Positions 50,537 through 60,011 of a stretch of DNA of 64,000 nt are shown in pieces (position 1 is the first letter of the stretch; each line of letters begins with the position of its first letter). The notes beneath the pieces were generated by a model that was not told where the DNA came from, did no database searches, and worked only from the letters and a program-made list of their open reading frames with translations. Source of the DNA: Breviolum minutum Mf 1.05b.01 (Eukaryota; Sar; Dinophyceae; Suessiales; Symbiodiniaceae); NCBI GenBank assembly GCA_000507305.1, contig DF239091.1, positions 186,274 to 250,273 on the forward strand. The letters run 5' to 3'. The translations under genes and the position numbers were made by a program.

Positions 50537-50770
50537 GATATTTATTGGGACTTGGACGGTTCCCTTACTGGAACAGCCAATTCTTACACTTCTTGGGCTG
50601 ATTCGTGGCTTGGCCACGTTAAGGGGTGCGTTGGTACCGATCCGAAAACTGCTGCTTTTCACAGCCCCATTCTTCCATGTGTTTGTTGGAGTTTTCTAGG
50701 ATGAACATATGCGGAAAAGCTGAAGCAATCCCTCAGCTGTTGAAATCTTTTCTTTATCAATGGGAGCAAC
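50537..50770 (+). CDS. Host exon candidate with a DLDGSLTG motif, fibrocystin/G8-like
   Basis: The segment follows the acceptor ATCCTTTACCAG. It reads DIYWDLDGSLTGTANSYTSW and ADSWLGHVKGCVGTDPKTAA. The DLDGSLTG motif occurs in fibrocystin-L and G8-domain parallel-beta-helix proteins, which are common annotations in symbiodiniacean genomes. The match is short, so the assignment is tentative. After about 50680 a different frame reads CLLEFSRMNICGKAEAIPQL LKSFLYQWEQL and ends close to a GTAAGTAG donor (50774). Either two exons overlap here or a one-base shift has occurred. The retrotransposon's right end is only 48 nt upstream, so the element may have inserted in this gene's intron. Confidence 0.42.
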
Positions 50771-50774
50771 TCAA

Positions 50775-51023
50775 GTAAGTAGTAGTGCCATCACTTTCTT
50801 GGAAAAGGAGAAGTTTTGGGAGGTTTTGTTAAATTTTATAGCCTAGGACCTCAGCAACAAGATCTTTTCGAAGGAACATGTGGTATTCGGTAGGTTTTGC
50901 CTAGCAATACATCGCAAAAAAAAGAGGACTGTTGGCGCTGGCAATTTTTGGTGCACCATTGGGGTTTGAAGAAGAAATGAATATTTTTTTGTGTCTTTTT
51001 TCTGCCACCAAAAATTTCATGAC
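50775..51023. other. Short stretch without recognised content
   Basis: Nothing was seen. Confidence 0.4.
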
Positions 51024-51140
51024 CCAGAAATAAGGCCCCAGTAAGGGCTAATTATCCATTGGTTTCCCTTACTAAGGCCTTATTCACCTGTATTTCTGAG
51101 GGGGGGTATGGTAGGGGGGTTTGCTTGATTAGCCATAACC
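51024..51140. mobile_element. Family P element, copy 2, inverted relative to copy 1
   Basis: CCAGAAATAAGGCCCCAGTAAGG, CATTGGTTTCCCTTACTAAGGCCTTATT, TATTTCTGAGGGGGGGTA and GATTAGCCATAAC match the copy at 31716-31845 in reverse. Confidence 0.75.
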
Positions 51141-51244
51141 TTTACCCGATTCTGGTGGCCAAATTGCTCATAAAATCCAACCCCAAGGATCCTGGCTCAC
51201 CGAAACTGTCCGAAGGGTTTCATCGAACCTAAAATACAAACGAA

Positions 51245-51343
51245 TGGCCCTTTTTGAATGGCCTGATAAATAGGTAACTGGTGTTATAACCCCTACTTAG
51301 TGGAGTTATACTCCTACTCATGTCTAGTAGGGGCCCACCTTGT
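51245..51343. mobile_element. Family G element, copy 2
   Basis: ATGGCCCTTTTTGAATGGCCTG to GTAGGGGCCCACCTTGT, with AGGTAACTGGTGTTATAACC inside. Confidence 0.8.
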
Positions 51344-51701
51344 TTTTTTTGCCTTTTTTGAAGTGATTGGGGTCCACCCCTCCATCATTCTCTGATAATA
51401 TGACGGTTGATGCTATAATAGGCAACTTATTTTGTTGACAAAAAGATGACCCAAATTCTGCTTTGGCGAATTCCACCTGGTAGTTTTGTTTGTTTCTCGA
51501 ATCACATGTGTTTTTTTTTAACCTGAAGCTTCCTATACACGGGAAAACATGTGACATTTGAAAGAACGCAAGGTTCTAAAAAGGGCGTGTACAAGAAATC
51601 TGTGCCAGATATCGAAGGGTTGGGGTAGCCGATAACTTTTCCGTAGGATCAATGGTCATGGCTGCATCAATGATGGGTTTTAGTGGTAAATTCCATACCA
51701 G
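51344..51701. other. Stretch without recognised content
   Basis: A minus frame at 51324-51557 is open without a motif. Confidence 0.35.
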
Positions 51702-51936
51702 GTGATTCAAGCCGTGACCTTTTCATCCCCTATTTGGGTAACGGATGAAGAATTGATATTGATGATGTTTCACACGTCCAAGACTTGGCTCTCCCTTTTA
51801 TTCATCCGAAGGGAACCATCATGCCTTCGAAAGCCCTACAAAGCCCGAGGGGGCAGAAAGAAGAGTTTTTTCAAGAGCCAGTCGTTCGGCTATTTATGCT
51901 TCACTGCCGCCCCCCCAAGAAACAAGGTTATTGATA
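51702..51936 (+). CDS. Coding candidate with one in-frame stop
   Basis: After the acceptor TTCCATACCAG the frame reads DSSRDLFIPYLGNG, a TGA (51746), then RIDIDDVSHVQDLALPFIHP and KGTIMPSKALQSPRGQKEEF to a TGA at 51937. The AG|GTGA exon start matches the exons at 4106 and 31211. The stop suggests a missed small intron, a sequence error or a pseudogene. No family is recognised. Confidence 0.35.
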
Positions 51937-52191
51937 GATTATCAACCATCATTCCCTATTAAGGGGTACCCTTAAATTCACATTATATATCTATTCGATG
52001 TTTGATTTTAATTGTCATTGGGGTTCCAATATACCATGACCGTGGATCCCAATGCAAAAAAACACATCCTAAAACTATCTAAGACGCATCCTTTTGATGC
52101 TTCATCCCAGGTTCAACTATGGTCATCCAGATTGCGTTTACACGCAGGCTGGAACGTTTTCTCTTGGGTCCAACATGTGAATAATAAAATT

Positions 52192-52301
52192 GTGGCCCCT
52201 ACCTGTTATATATGGGGGTTATGGGGGCCCTTGTTTAATGGCCTTACAAATGGGTAACTCCCTATACATGGAGTTTTGCATAGCTGGTAGGGGTCCACCT
52301 G
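52192..52301. mobile_element. Family G element, copy 3
   Basis: GTGGCCCCTACCTGTTATAT to GGTAGGGGTCCACCTG, with TTAATGGCCTTACAAATGGG inside. Confidence 0.8.
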
Positions 52302-52449
52302 GAAAAAGCAACCTTTTGTGGACAGAGACAAACTGCGACACAAGGAAGGCTGGGTGTATTTTGTGTTTGGGGGAAAACTATCACCTCTAAATGCTGATGG
52401 TGAATGAGAGCATATTAGTTGATTATTTTTATATGTCCTATGAACTCGT

Positions 52450-52539
52450 ATGCTCCATGTTTGGAATATCTACCTACATTTGGATTACATTTATGGTGCA
52501 TGTATGTACATGTAGGTTCATATTCCATACATGGAGCCT
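52450..52539. mobile_element. Family E' element (ATGCTCCATG ends), copy 1
   Basis: ATGCTCCATGTTTGGAATAT and ATATTCCATACATGGAGCC, the same architecture as family E with different outer bases. Confidence 0.8.
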
Positions 52540-52710
52540 TTGGGTATTGAAGTGACTCCCTTGACAACTTTTGTCCAACAAAAAAACATAGGCAACAAAA
52601 GGCATTACAGATAAGACGGCTGAACCCGAATCGGTTTCAAGGTAAAAACCAACGGAGAAAATGGTTGTCACGAAAACTGAGAGGGAAAGCTGGAACACTT
52701 GAATTATCCA

Positions 52711-52812
52711 ATCCTATAGGATCTATGTATGGTATGTTTATGTTTTTTTTACCTACATTTACCATACATTTTAGCCAGATGTAGGTAACTATACCAACCC
52801 CATTGAGTGCCT
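52711..52812. mobile_element. Family E element, copy 3
   Basis: ATCCTATAGGATCTATGTATGG, CTACATTTACCATACATTTTAG and GATGTAGGTAACTATACC. The right terminus is degenerate. Confidence 0.7.
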
Positions 52813-52983
52813 GGGAATCTGAAAAGATGATTCGATACATCATCCCGAATCATCTTCCCGCAAAATGGACGACTTATTGTACCATCGTTTGGAATCCGAT
52901 ATATCAAGCTTTTGTTCGTATGTATGGGGGGGTCTTCGCCAGCTATCAGCCTTGGGGGGTGGAGAGATTCCTGCACACACATA

Positions 52984-53083
52984 GGTGTTTCCTTCAATGG
53001 TGGTACCCCCAAACACCCCAAAATGATCATTTTTAGTAGGAAAACCGATGGTTGTTGGGTACCACCATTTTAGGAAACCCCCA
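52984..53083. mobile_element. Family I element, copy 3
   Basis: GGTGTTTCCTTCAATGGTGGTACCCCC at the left and GGGTACCACCATTTTAGGAAACCCCC at the right, with AAAATGATCATTTTTAG inside. Confidence 0.85.
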
Positions 53084-53199
53084 AATTACTGTTAGTAGTT
53101 ACTACCTATACTTGGCACTGGCAGGGTGGTGGGCCCTTTAAATTCCCATGTTTCACGGAACTCCTTGGAGTTTGTTCAACGTTTTGTTGTTTTTTCCCG

Positions 53200-53400
53200 T
53201 TGACTTTCTGCTATGGAGAACAAAATCAGTTGGAAAACCACAAAAGAGTTGCAAAAAGTGCAAAATCTTTGATGGATGTCGATTTTAACGGAGCATTTCC
53301 ATCTCTGCTGATGTATGCCGCACTTTTTGTCGTTGCCATGTTCTTGGATTTGTTTTCCAAATGGATTTGTTTTCCTCCTTCCAGCCTTCTAGAATGCTAA
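53200..53400 (+). CDS. Coding candidate with a hydrophobic segment
   Basis: The frame reads NQLENHKRVAKSAKSLMDVD and FNGAFPSLLMYAALFVVAMF LDLFSKW before TAA. The hydrophobic run of about 18 residues could be a membrane segment. No family is recognised. Confidence 0.3.
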   Translation: MTFCYGEQNQLENHKRVAKSAKSLMDVDFNGAFPSLLMYAALFVVAMFLDLFSKWICFPPSSLLEC

Positions 53401-53474
53401 ACTATCCTTGAATTAAGATCAACATTTGGGACAATATGTTTTGCTTTGTTTCAACAATCTTCAGCAACCCTAGC

Positions 53475-53586
53475 TATCCAATCACGGAAACTGAGAATGG
53501 TTTCATGGAACCTAAGTACCTTGCGTTTCGTTTCGGTGATGAAGGACACCCCTTGCTCATCATGTGACGTTCGGTGGTTGGATCCC
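53475..53586. mobile_element. Family O element, copy 2
   Basis: TATCCAATCACGGAAACTGAG at the left and GTTCGGTGGTTGGATCC at the right. The interior is about 80 percent alike to 18993-19108 by eye. It carries an open frame (TENGFMEPKYLAFRFGDEGH) that is partly shared by the other copy. Confidence 0.8.
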
Positions 53587-54119
53587 TAGGGCGTTCGTCC
53601 AAGTTTATCCATGTCTTACCTTCCAGGTGATTTTCAACAAGTCTGATGACGGCACGGAAATGGAGAGCACTTGGTACTTTTCGCCTTAGAAAAAGCAAAT
53701 TCGCGGGGTTGGTGGCCACGGAAAACCAGTTGCAAATGAGGTTATATTCTTATACATGGCCGGATATGATTTGGGTTTCACTAGGGTTACAGAAGTGGAG
53801 CTATTTCACCTCATTTATATCTTTTTTTGCCCCACCTTGTCGTGAAATAGGTGAAATACCGCTTGCAAGCAGGTACCTTGATCTAGCTTGTGGTTTCAAA
53901 GAAATCTACGGGTATGTTATTTTTTTAGTGTTTGGGGAAATCACTCCCACTTGACGCGCAGATTTTGAACAAGCACCGACCCCTAGCAGGATCATCCCAG
54001 GATGTTGGATACGTGTTTAGGATCACCCCTTTTTTGAGGCCATGTTCAGTTCGGGACCCCATTTGGTTTCGGGAAACCCCACCAGCCGATCCTAACTTAC
54101 AATCAACATCAATGGTTAT
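53587..54119. other. Stretch without a clear gene
   Basis: A family H-like fragment (AGGATCATCCCAGGATG, then TTTAGGATCACCCC) is at 53986-54032. A plus frame at 53646-53954 is open but unassigned. Confidence 0.35.
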
Positions 54120-54223
54120 CTAGGTGCTGGTTTCAAAGATTTCTTATTTTCACCTCCATTTGGGGAAGATTTTCCATTTTGACGAGCATATTTTTCAAAG
54201 GGGTTGGTTCAACCACCAACTAG
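54120..54223. mobile_element. Family A element, copy 13
   Basis: CTAGGTGCTGGTTTCAAAGATT to GGTTCAACCACCAACTAG. Confidence 0.85.
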
Positions 54224-54383
54224 TTATGACGACTCCTTACCAAAAACTGGGATTTTCCTCCAGTCTTAGGGATGGTAGGTAGGATGACCTAAAAGCAGGC
54301 CATCAAGAGTTGAGAGGTTGAAAACATAGGGCTGGACATCATTCATAGGGTTCATACATTCACCCAGGATGCAAAAACACTCG

Positions 54384-54596
54384 TCAAAAACCAGGATGAC
54401 TACGTACATGTTTTTTAAAATCTTGTTTGCTTGCCACTGTTACTGGGCGCGAATCGTGTAGATCCAAGACGAGGATTGCATTTTGATTTTGATCATGCAA
54501 TTGTGTCTGCCAGATTTCTTGAACCTTTAACGCAACTCCGCCAATGCCACGTTTTCTCCAAGAAATAGCCGGCCTCAAGGGATTGTTCACCAGCAT
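54384..54596 (-). CDS. Exon candidate on the minus strand
   Basis: The frame reads NPLRPAISWRKRGIGGVALK, VQEIWQTQLHDQNQNAILVL and DLHDSRPVTVASKQDFKKHV. The alternating hydrophobic ALKVQEIW..NAILVLDLHDSRP pattern looks like a folded domain. The plus strand has stops across it, so the strand is better supported than for most candidates here. No family is recognised. Confidence 0.4.
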   Translation of the reverse strand: MLVNNPLRPAISWRKRGIGGVALKVQEIWQTQLHDQNQNAILVLDLHDSRPVTVASKQDFKKHVRSHPGF

Positions 54597-54999
54597 GATC
54601 TCTTAACAGCCAGTGGGGTGGGTACCCTGTCGGGTGAATTTAAACAACACCTACAGAAACTTAGTTGTAGAATAGTACTAATGACAGATCAGTTTTGAGG
54701 TATTCGGTATTTACCACTATGTTCCTGGGAAGCCAAATGCCCCATTTTTAAGGCAATAGTTGCTGGTTTTAGGGGTAAAGTTGCCAAAAAAAATAGGACA
54801 CTTGGCGTTCCAGGTTCCTGTAATTGTGTTAATAAATGCTACTGGGCTATGAACGAAAAAAACACCCATTTTTTTCATGGAAAAAAGATCGTAAAGAGGC
54901 GGGTTTTTGGGTTGGGCTAAAAAACCCGTCAAATCTCATGGCGGGTTGGGTATTTTTGAATTTACTCTGTTTCTTTTTTCAGTTTGGGATTCTTCTATA

Positions 55000-55098
55000 C
55001 CCATAGGATCCATGTATGGGATATCTACCTACATTTGGATCATTTGGTTGATTTTTATGGTAAATGTAGGTAAATATACCATACATGGATCCTATGGG
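55000..55098. mobile_element. Family E element, copy 4, with perfect ends
   Basis: CCCATAGGATCCATGTATGG and its exact complement at the right form 20-bp perfect terminal inverted repeats. Confidence 0.92.
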
Positions 55099-55135
55099 AT
55101 ATGAAGAGGACTGATCTTGGAAAGATGATTGAACT

Positions 55136-55291
55136 CTTGTGCTCCGAGATGTTTTTACAGCCGAGGTACAGCAATACAGGCACGTCCACCGATTCTCCTT
55201 CGATCTTCAAGCACCTTGGCCAAGCCAGGTTAGTTTGGAGATTGAAACATGGTACGCACCATTTAGGAAGATGTCGGATTTTGTTATTTGA
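55136..55291 (+). CDS. Exon candidate
   Basis: The frame reads LVLRDVFTAEVQQYRHVHRF and SFDLQAPWPSQVSLEIETWY before TGA at 55289. A GTTAGT donor after AAGCCAG (55227) could end the exon earlier. A second plus frame (SNTGTSTDSPSIFKHLGQAR) is also open. No family is recognised. Confidence 0.35.
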   Translation, partial: LVLRDVFTAEVQQYRHVHRFSFDLQAPWPSQVSLEIETWYAPFRKMSDFVI

Positions 55292-56106
55292 ATTTATCAA
55301 GAATAGATAAATGAAACATGAGATTACGATTCTGAAAATGCATCATTATCTACAATCTACATAATATGTTTTCCTATAATTATGTAACCCAGATGCTCCA
55401 TGGACTATTTTACTATCTAATTAACATAGAGTTGGCTTACCTTTTTTGGTAAATGTATACTTCTCAGACTTTTAGGACCAACAAAATGGCTGGCGTGTTG
55501 AAGGCTAGCGTTGCGCAACGCTGGCCTTCAAGCTGGGTATTTTCCATGGCAATCTAAGGGGCAACCCCGCCAAGAAGTAAGGCCCAGGCCTCATTAAGAA
55601 AAAATGGTGGTTATATAGTGGTCCCTTTTTTCCACAGCCGGCTATGTCGTCGGGGGGGAATGGAAATTTTGGGGGCTCCAATGGGGGGGTTTTCCCCTTA
55701 GATTCCCCTGATATTTCCCCACAGAGACAAGAATCATTAGTCATCACGGTCAATGATCAGCATCGAATGATATCTTCTCCTTAGCCGGAGTTTTGAACTC
55801 CGACTTGAAATTTTTCAAAGAAAAAATCTCCGCCGAGGCCGAGACGTATTTAACATTGATATTAGCATGTGTTTTTTTTTTCCCGGTATCCTATGCACAT
55901 GTTCAAATTACCCATTACCGATCCAGTTGACCGGTAGATGTACGTAACATGAATGTTTGAGTTTTTTTGAGTAAAACTAAACTATCGTGGGTTGATTTAT
56001 GGTAAATTGATACCCAGATGCTCACATTCAAGGGGATATGTAGGTAGATATTCCGGACATGGAGCATTTGGGATAGGTAAACATACCAGTCCCATGGATC
56101 TCTTTG
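55292..56106. other. Stretch without a clear gene
   Basis: A small palindromic AAGGCTAGCGTTGCGCAACGCTGGCCTT lies at 55501-55528. A degenerate E' element right part (AGGTAGATATTCCGGACATGGAGCAT) is at 56043-56068. Confidence 0.45.
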
Positions 56107-56216
56107 GATGTCCGACGAAGTCAGTAAAAGGTTAGTAAGTGGGTTATAACCCCAATATATCTTTATAAGTGGGTTAAAACCCATGTACTAACCATCTACT
56201 AACTTCTCGGGACATC
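56107..56216. mobile_element. Family Q inverted-repeat element
   Basis: GGATGTCCGACGAAGTCAGTA at the left and TACTAACTTCTCGGGACATCC at the right. Inner GGTTAGTAAGTGGGTTATAACC and GTGGGTTAAAACCCATGTACTAACC also pair. Confidence 0.75.
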
Positions 56217-56774
56217 CAAGTATGGGTAGATTGAACACCAACTTGATGCTTCCTTCTCAGCGAACAAGAACAACAGCTGCTGGATTCCATGTGGTGAAAA
56301 CCTTTCACCCAAACCTTGGAACTACCTCCGAAAACGCAGGATTCCATCGTCACCACGAGGATGACATGCTACATTATCTACATTTTTAGGGTTTGGGAAT
56401 CCCAACCTCCACTTTTTTTCGGTGACTGTTCTCGACCGAAGCCCAAAGACAGGTCTTCACCCAACAACTATCAACATGAAGGCTGGGGGTGACCTTTGGA
56501 GGGCGGCAACGTGAAGTTTGCGTTGCCCAAGTTAGCGCATCCATGGGTGTTTTTTTCGTATAGTTTAGGCTACATGTGTTTTTTCTAGGTTACCTAATAG
56601 AAATCAACGAAATGTTTCGGTAAATACCCTCCAGGGAACTAACATATCCCCCCAAAATGGCAACATCCAACAAAAACCGAAATCCCAAAAGCGCATCCAT
56701 GGGTGTTTTTGGTATGTTTTAGCTTACATGTGTTTTTTTCGGTACCTAATAGAAATCAACTAAATGTAGGTAAA
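56217..56774. other. Stretch with duplicated sequence
   Basis: AGCGCATCCATGGGTGTTTTT, followed by TTTAG.(C)TACATGTGTTTTTT and ACCTAATAGAAATCAAC, occurs twice (56533-56610 and 56688-56762). Each copy runs into a family D end (56625-56660 and 56775). This is a direct duplication of about 150 bases. Confidence 0.7.
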
Positions 56775-56868
56775 TACTCTCCTGGGAACTAACATATCCC
56801 ATCAAAAATCATGTTTGAAGATGATTTTCCTTTTCCCAAGGTGGGATATGTTAATTACCTGGAGGGTA
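56775..56868. mobile_element. Family D element, copy 2
   Basis: TACTCTCCTGGGAACTAACATATCCC and GGGATATGTTAATTACCTGGAGGGTA. Confidence 0.88.
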
Positions 56869-57140
56869 GATGTCAAAAGGGGATTGTACAACCCAGATAT
56901 TTCGGAATTCTAGTGAGCCCACTGTTATAAGGAGCCCTTTTGACCAACCACTCCTCCAATGGAATGTCAGTGGTGTTTTTTTTGGGGGCGATGAGCCCAA
57001 TTTTTGAGTACAGTATGCCTCCAAATTATGGGACCACAAGGACCCGACCGAAAATGGATCTACAAAACACTGCTCACATCAACCGAAAACTACCGAAGCA
57101 TTGGGGGGGCGGATTCCAACTCAATCTTACTCAACCCCTT

Positions 57141-57236
57141 TGCTCCATGTATGGAATAATTTTCCTATTCACATCTACCATAAATTTTTAAGCCATTCAT
57201 GTATTACGCATAGATATTCCAAAAACACATGGCGCA
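57141..57236. mobile_element. Family E' element, copy 2
   Basis: TGCTCCATGTATGGAATAAT to AGATATTCCAAAAACACATGG, with CATCTACCATAAATTTTTAAG inside. Confidence 0.75.
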
Positions 57237-57315
57237 TTTTTGTTGCAACCTTTCCACCCACAAAAACACAACCACCCAACCACCCACCCATCCGCTATTG
57301 AACCGGTGCAACTAG

Positions 57316-57466
57316 CGTCGCGCTGCACGTGACGCCGTGACCGTCCTTGGCAGTTCGAAATCATACCTTCATGACCTGCACGACGCCAATCCGAAAGTTC
57401 GGCATTGCATGGCCGGAACCACAAGAGGTGGGGTAGTCCATTTTCGTGAAGTGGTTCGTTTTTGTG
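57316..57466 (+). CDS. GC-rich exon candidate
   Basis: After GCAACTAG the frame reads RRAARDAVTVLGSSKSYLHD and LHDANPKVRHCMAGTTRGGV VHFREVVRFC up to a GTGTTG donor. A T-rich tract and TTTCAG follow (57485). The minus strand is also open. GC content is well above the surroundings. No family is recognised. Confidence 0.42.
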
Positions 57467-57646
57467 GTGTTGTTTTTTTGTTTCAGGGGTCACTAATAAC
57501 TAGGTGGTAGCAACTCAAACATTTTTTATTTTCACCCCGAACTGTGGTGGGGAAGATGAACCCATTTTGAGGAGCATATTTTTCAAAAGGGGTTGAAACC
57601 ACCAACTAGTTTTTGTGGTGTTGTTTTTTTTGTTCCAGGTGTCATT
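57459..57646. repeat. Direct repeats of 35-37 nt flanking a family A element
   Basis: TTTTTGTGGTGTTGTTTTTTT(T)GTT(T/C)CAGG(G/T)GTCA lies on both sides of the element (57459-57493 and 57610-57646). Each copy contains an exon end, a T-rich tract and a CAG acceptor. This is much longer than a normal target duplication. Confidence 0.8.
57500..57609. mobile_element. Family A element, copy 14
   Basis: CTAGGTGGTAGCAACTCAAAC to GGGTTGAAACCACCAACTAG. Confidence 0.87.
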
Positions 57647-58160
57647 GATGTCTAGGCTGTGATATCTGTGGAAACGATTTTTGGAGGGGTGATCGTTTTT
57701 CCCTACTAATTGGGGAGCGTGTTAGAACACCATAATCCTCCAAATCACAGGGGAGATTAAATGAGACCCATTTTGGGGCTAACCAAATTTGATGCTGAAG
57801 TGTATTGTAATTTTGAAGGGTTTCCCTTATGATCGTGTTTTGTTTGGGTTGGTGTCATACAATGACCCCTATTTTTTTTTGGGTTTGGTGCGGAAGGGAG
57901 TACCGTAGGACTTCAGTGTCCTGGAATCAGTAAAAACCGTAAAAACAGGAGTTGTTCAAGGTGATTTCACTACTTTCCACGATGGTAGATCATCAGTTAG
58001 GGCATATGTTTTATTTAAACCATCTCAAGAACCAACTCCTAAGAAAGCCGGACATATTTTGTTGCATTTATGATCTCATCTCCTAAGAATCATGGGATCT
58101 GAAAACTGTTGGAAAGAACAGGACAGCAAACAACAGAGTGTCAAAACCCATCTTTTTTGG
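57647..58160. other. Stretch without recognised content
   Basis: Nothing was seen. Confidence 0.4.
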
Positions 58161-58256
58161 GTGGTGCTTTCACATATTGTTTATGTTCACCCATATTTGG
58201 GGAAAATTATCATTGTGAGGAGCATATTTTTCAAAGGGGTTGAAACCACCAACTAG
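58161..58256. mobile_element. Family A element, copy 15, with a candidate 10-bp target duplication
   Basis: GTGGTGCTTTCACATATTG to GGGTTGAAACCACCAACTAG. TCTTTTTTGG stands immediately left and two bases right of it. A solitary A right end is at 58608-58627. Confidence 0.85.
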
Positions 58257-59277
58257 TTCTTTTTTGGAGGGTTAAAGATGATTCTTAGGGCCGCATTATT
58301 TTCTTCAGAGTGGCTTTTCCCATCTTGAATCGAATTTTTTGCCGCTAAGAATTTATAAAATCTAGGTGGTTCTGCTTGGATTGTTAAGATGCCACTCATT
58401 TTTTTGGGGTGGCATGAAACAATGAGTTAAATGTATGGGGTATTTTTATGACGGATGTCAAGCATTTTCTGAAAGTAGCAAGCATTGCGCATTGCTTGCG
58501 TTGGAATTGTCATAATTCATGGTTCAGAGATTTGTGGATTTTTTACCTACCATTCGTTTGAAGATCCAAATGATCATAACTGTTTTTTTGCGCATAGTTT
58601 TATATACGTGGTTCAACCACCAACTAGTCATCTAAGATACAAGGAAAACAATGTTTTAGCAACCTTGAAAAAATGGACAACGATCCATCCTCCCTTGCTC
58701 AACGAGCTTGACAAAAATCAACAATCCATCCTCTTTTGACTCCCTTGTGGAGTTTGATGCTACTCGTTGAGCCAGGTGCATTTGCGTCAACTGACCATCA
58801 CCAACTTGGACACAGGGTGTCTTGGACTGGAACTTGTGAAAAAAATATCTGAGCAAAGTCACCCCAAATGGCGGTCTACGATCAGGGAAGTGTCCCCAAA
58901 CTGCCCCTAGCGGCAGGTTCGGGAATTGTGTTTCTGTATATGTGTTTCAAAGTTTTTCATCAAGCAATGGCTATTTCAGTAGTCAAGGTTAATGCTTCAC
59001 CTATACGAATCTAGGATAGTAAACCAACCAACTGGCCACGTAGTTCAATGATGGAAGTGATGAAAATACACACGTCAGATCCCCAAAGAAAACACCAACT
59101 TCAGCGCCATAACCCATAGGATCCATTGGACTGGTATACTTGGATTTTTTAAAGTTGATTGTTTACCCATTCTACCGTGGTAGACCACCATCAAACCACC
59201 ATAGATGTCGGTAAACATACCTGAAACTTTTGGTGAATAATGGCTTACATGTCCCTATGGGTAGTATAATAATCTCC
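58257..59277. other. Stretch with weak candidates only
   Basis: The minus frame 58656-58862 (VGDGQLTQMHLAQRVASNST) is protein-like, but plus frames are open too. The palindrome TCTACCGTGGTAGA lies at 59171-59184. Confidence 0.35.
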
Positions 59278-59338
59278 TATATAACTCAACCAACTCGGGT
59301 GAAATGATCACTGCTCCTTTGGTCATCATGGATCCTAC
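59278..59338 (+). CDS. Exon candidate abutting a family B element
   Basis: YNSTNSGEMITAPLVIMDPT is open in phase 0 up to ACT|GTTGATGG, the same boundary as at 38393. The right side of the element does not give an open continuation in phase 0 (TAT TAA), so the acceptor would be elsewhere. Confidence 0.3.
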
Positions 59339-59455
59339 TGTTGATGGAATGAATCCGGCCATCACCAGTTAAGGTTGTTAGTTTTATCCCATTATTTACA
59401 GGGATTGAGTACTAAATCCCAGGTGGTGATCGCCAGATTTCAGCCATCAACAGTA
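59336..59455. mobile_element. Family B element, copy 7
   Basis: TACTGTTGATGGAATGAATCC and AGATTTCAGCCATCAACAGTA. Confidence 0.88.
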
Positions 59456-59888
59456 TTAAACATGTAATCCCCCAAAAGTTTAAAGGTTCGTCATTGGCCG
59501 AGTCAGGTCGATAGGTTTCCGTAAGGCTTGGTGATCATGGAATTTATGGGATATTTCATGTTTTTTTCCGCAAAAAGTTGGTTTCCCTTTGGTTGAACGG
59601 TTGTTTAGGGCCAGGGTATAATATATATATTGTATATATATATATATACATATGGATGAAATATTACCCAGCTAAAAAAAACAATTTTTTCAAGACGCCA
59701 ATATGAGACCTCACACGACCGATTTGCCCCAAAAAGGTAGCTGTAGGGTTCATGGGACCCCGGCTATTGCACAAAAAATCTTTGGTGAAATATTTCATTT
59801 GGTCAGATGACTTGTAAGTGGTTAATAACCTCCTTACAAAAAGATTCAACTCTATCAACTAACCACCAGGTTCTTCAGGTCATGACCC
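59456..59888. other. Stretch without a clear gene
   Basis: An AT run lies at 59621-59650 and an open minus frame at 59664-59858 has no recognisable motif. Confidence 0.35.
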
Positions 59889-60011
59889 CGTTTCGACTTA
59901 TTTTGGACCGTTCCTTCCCTGCCGTTCAGGTACTTCTCGCAGCACGAGTTTGAGAAGTTGGAGCTGTTTGGCTGGGGCTTTCCGGTGCCTTGGACACCTG
60001 TTTCCGGTAGG
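59889..60011 (+). CDS. Exon candidate
   Basis: The frame reads PRFDLFWTVPSLPFRYFSQH and EFEKLELFGWGFPVPWTPVS G, with a TTCAG (59925-59929) that may be the actual acceptor and a GTAGGG donor at about 60008. The composition and Trp/Phe content suggest a real protein segment. No family is recognised. Confidence 0.42.
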
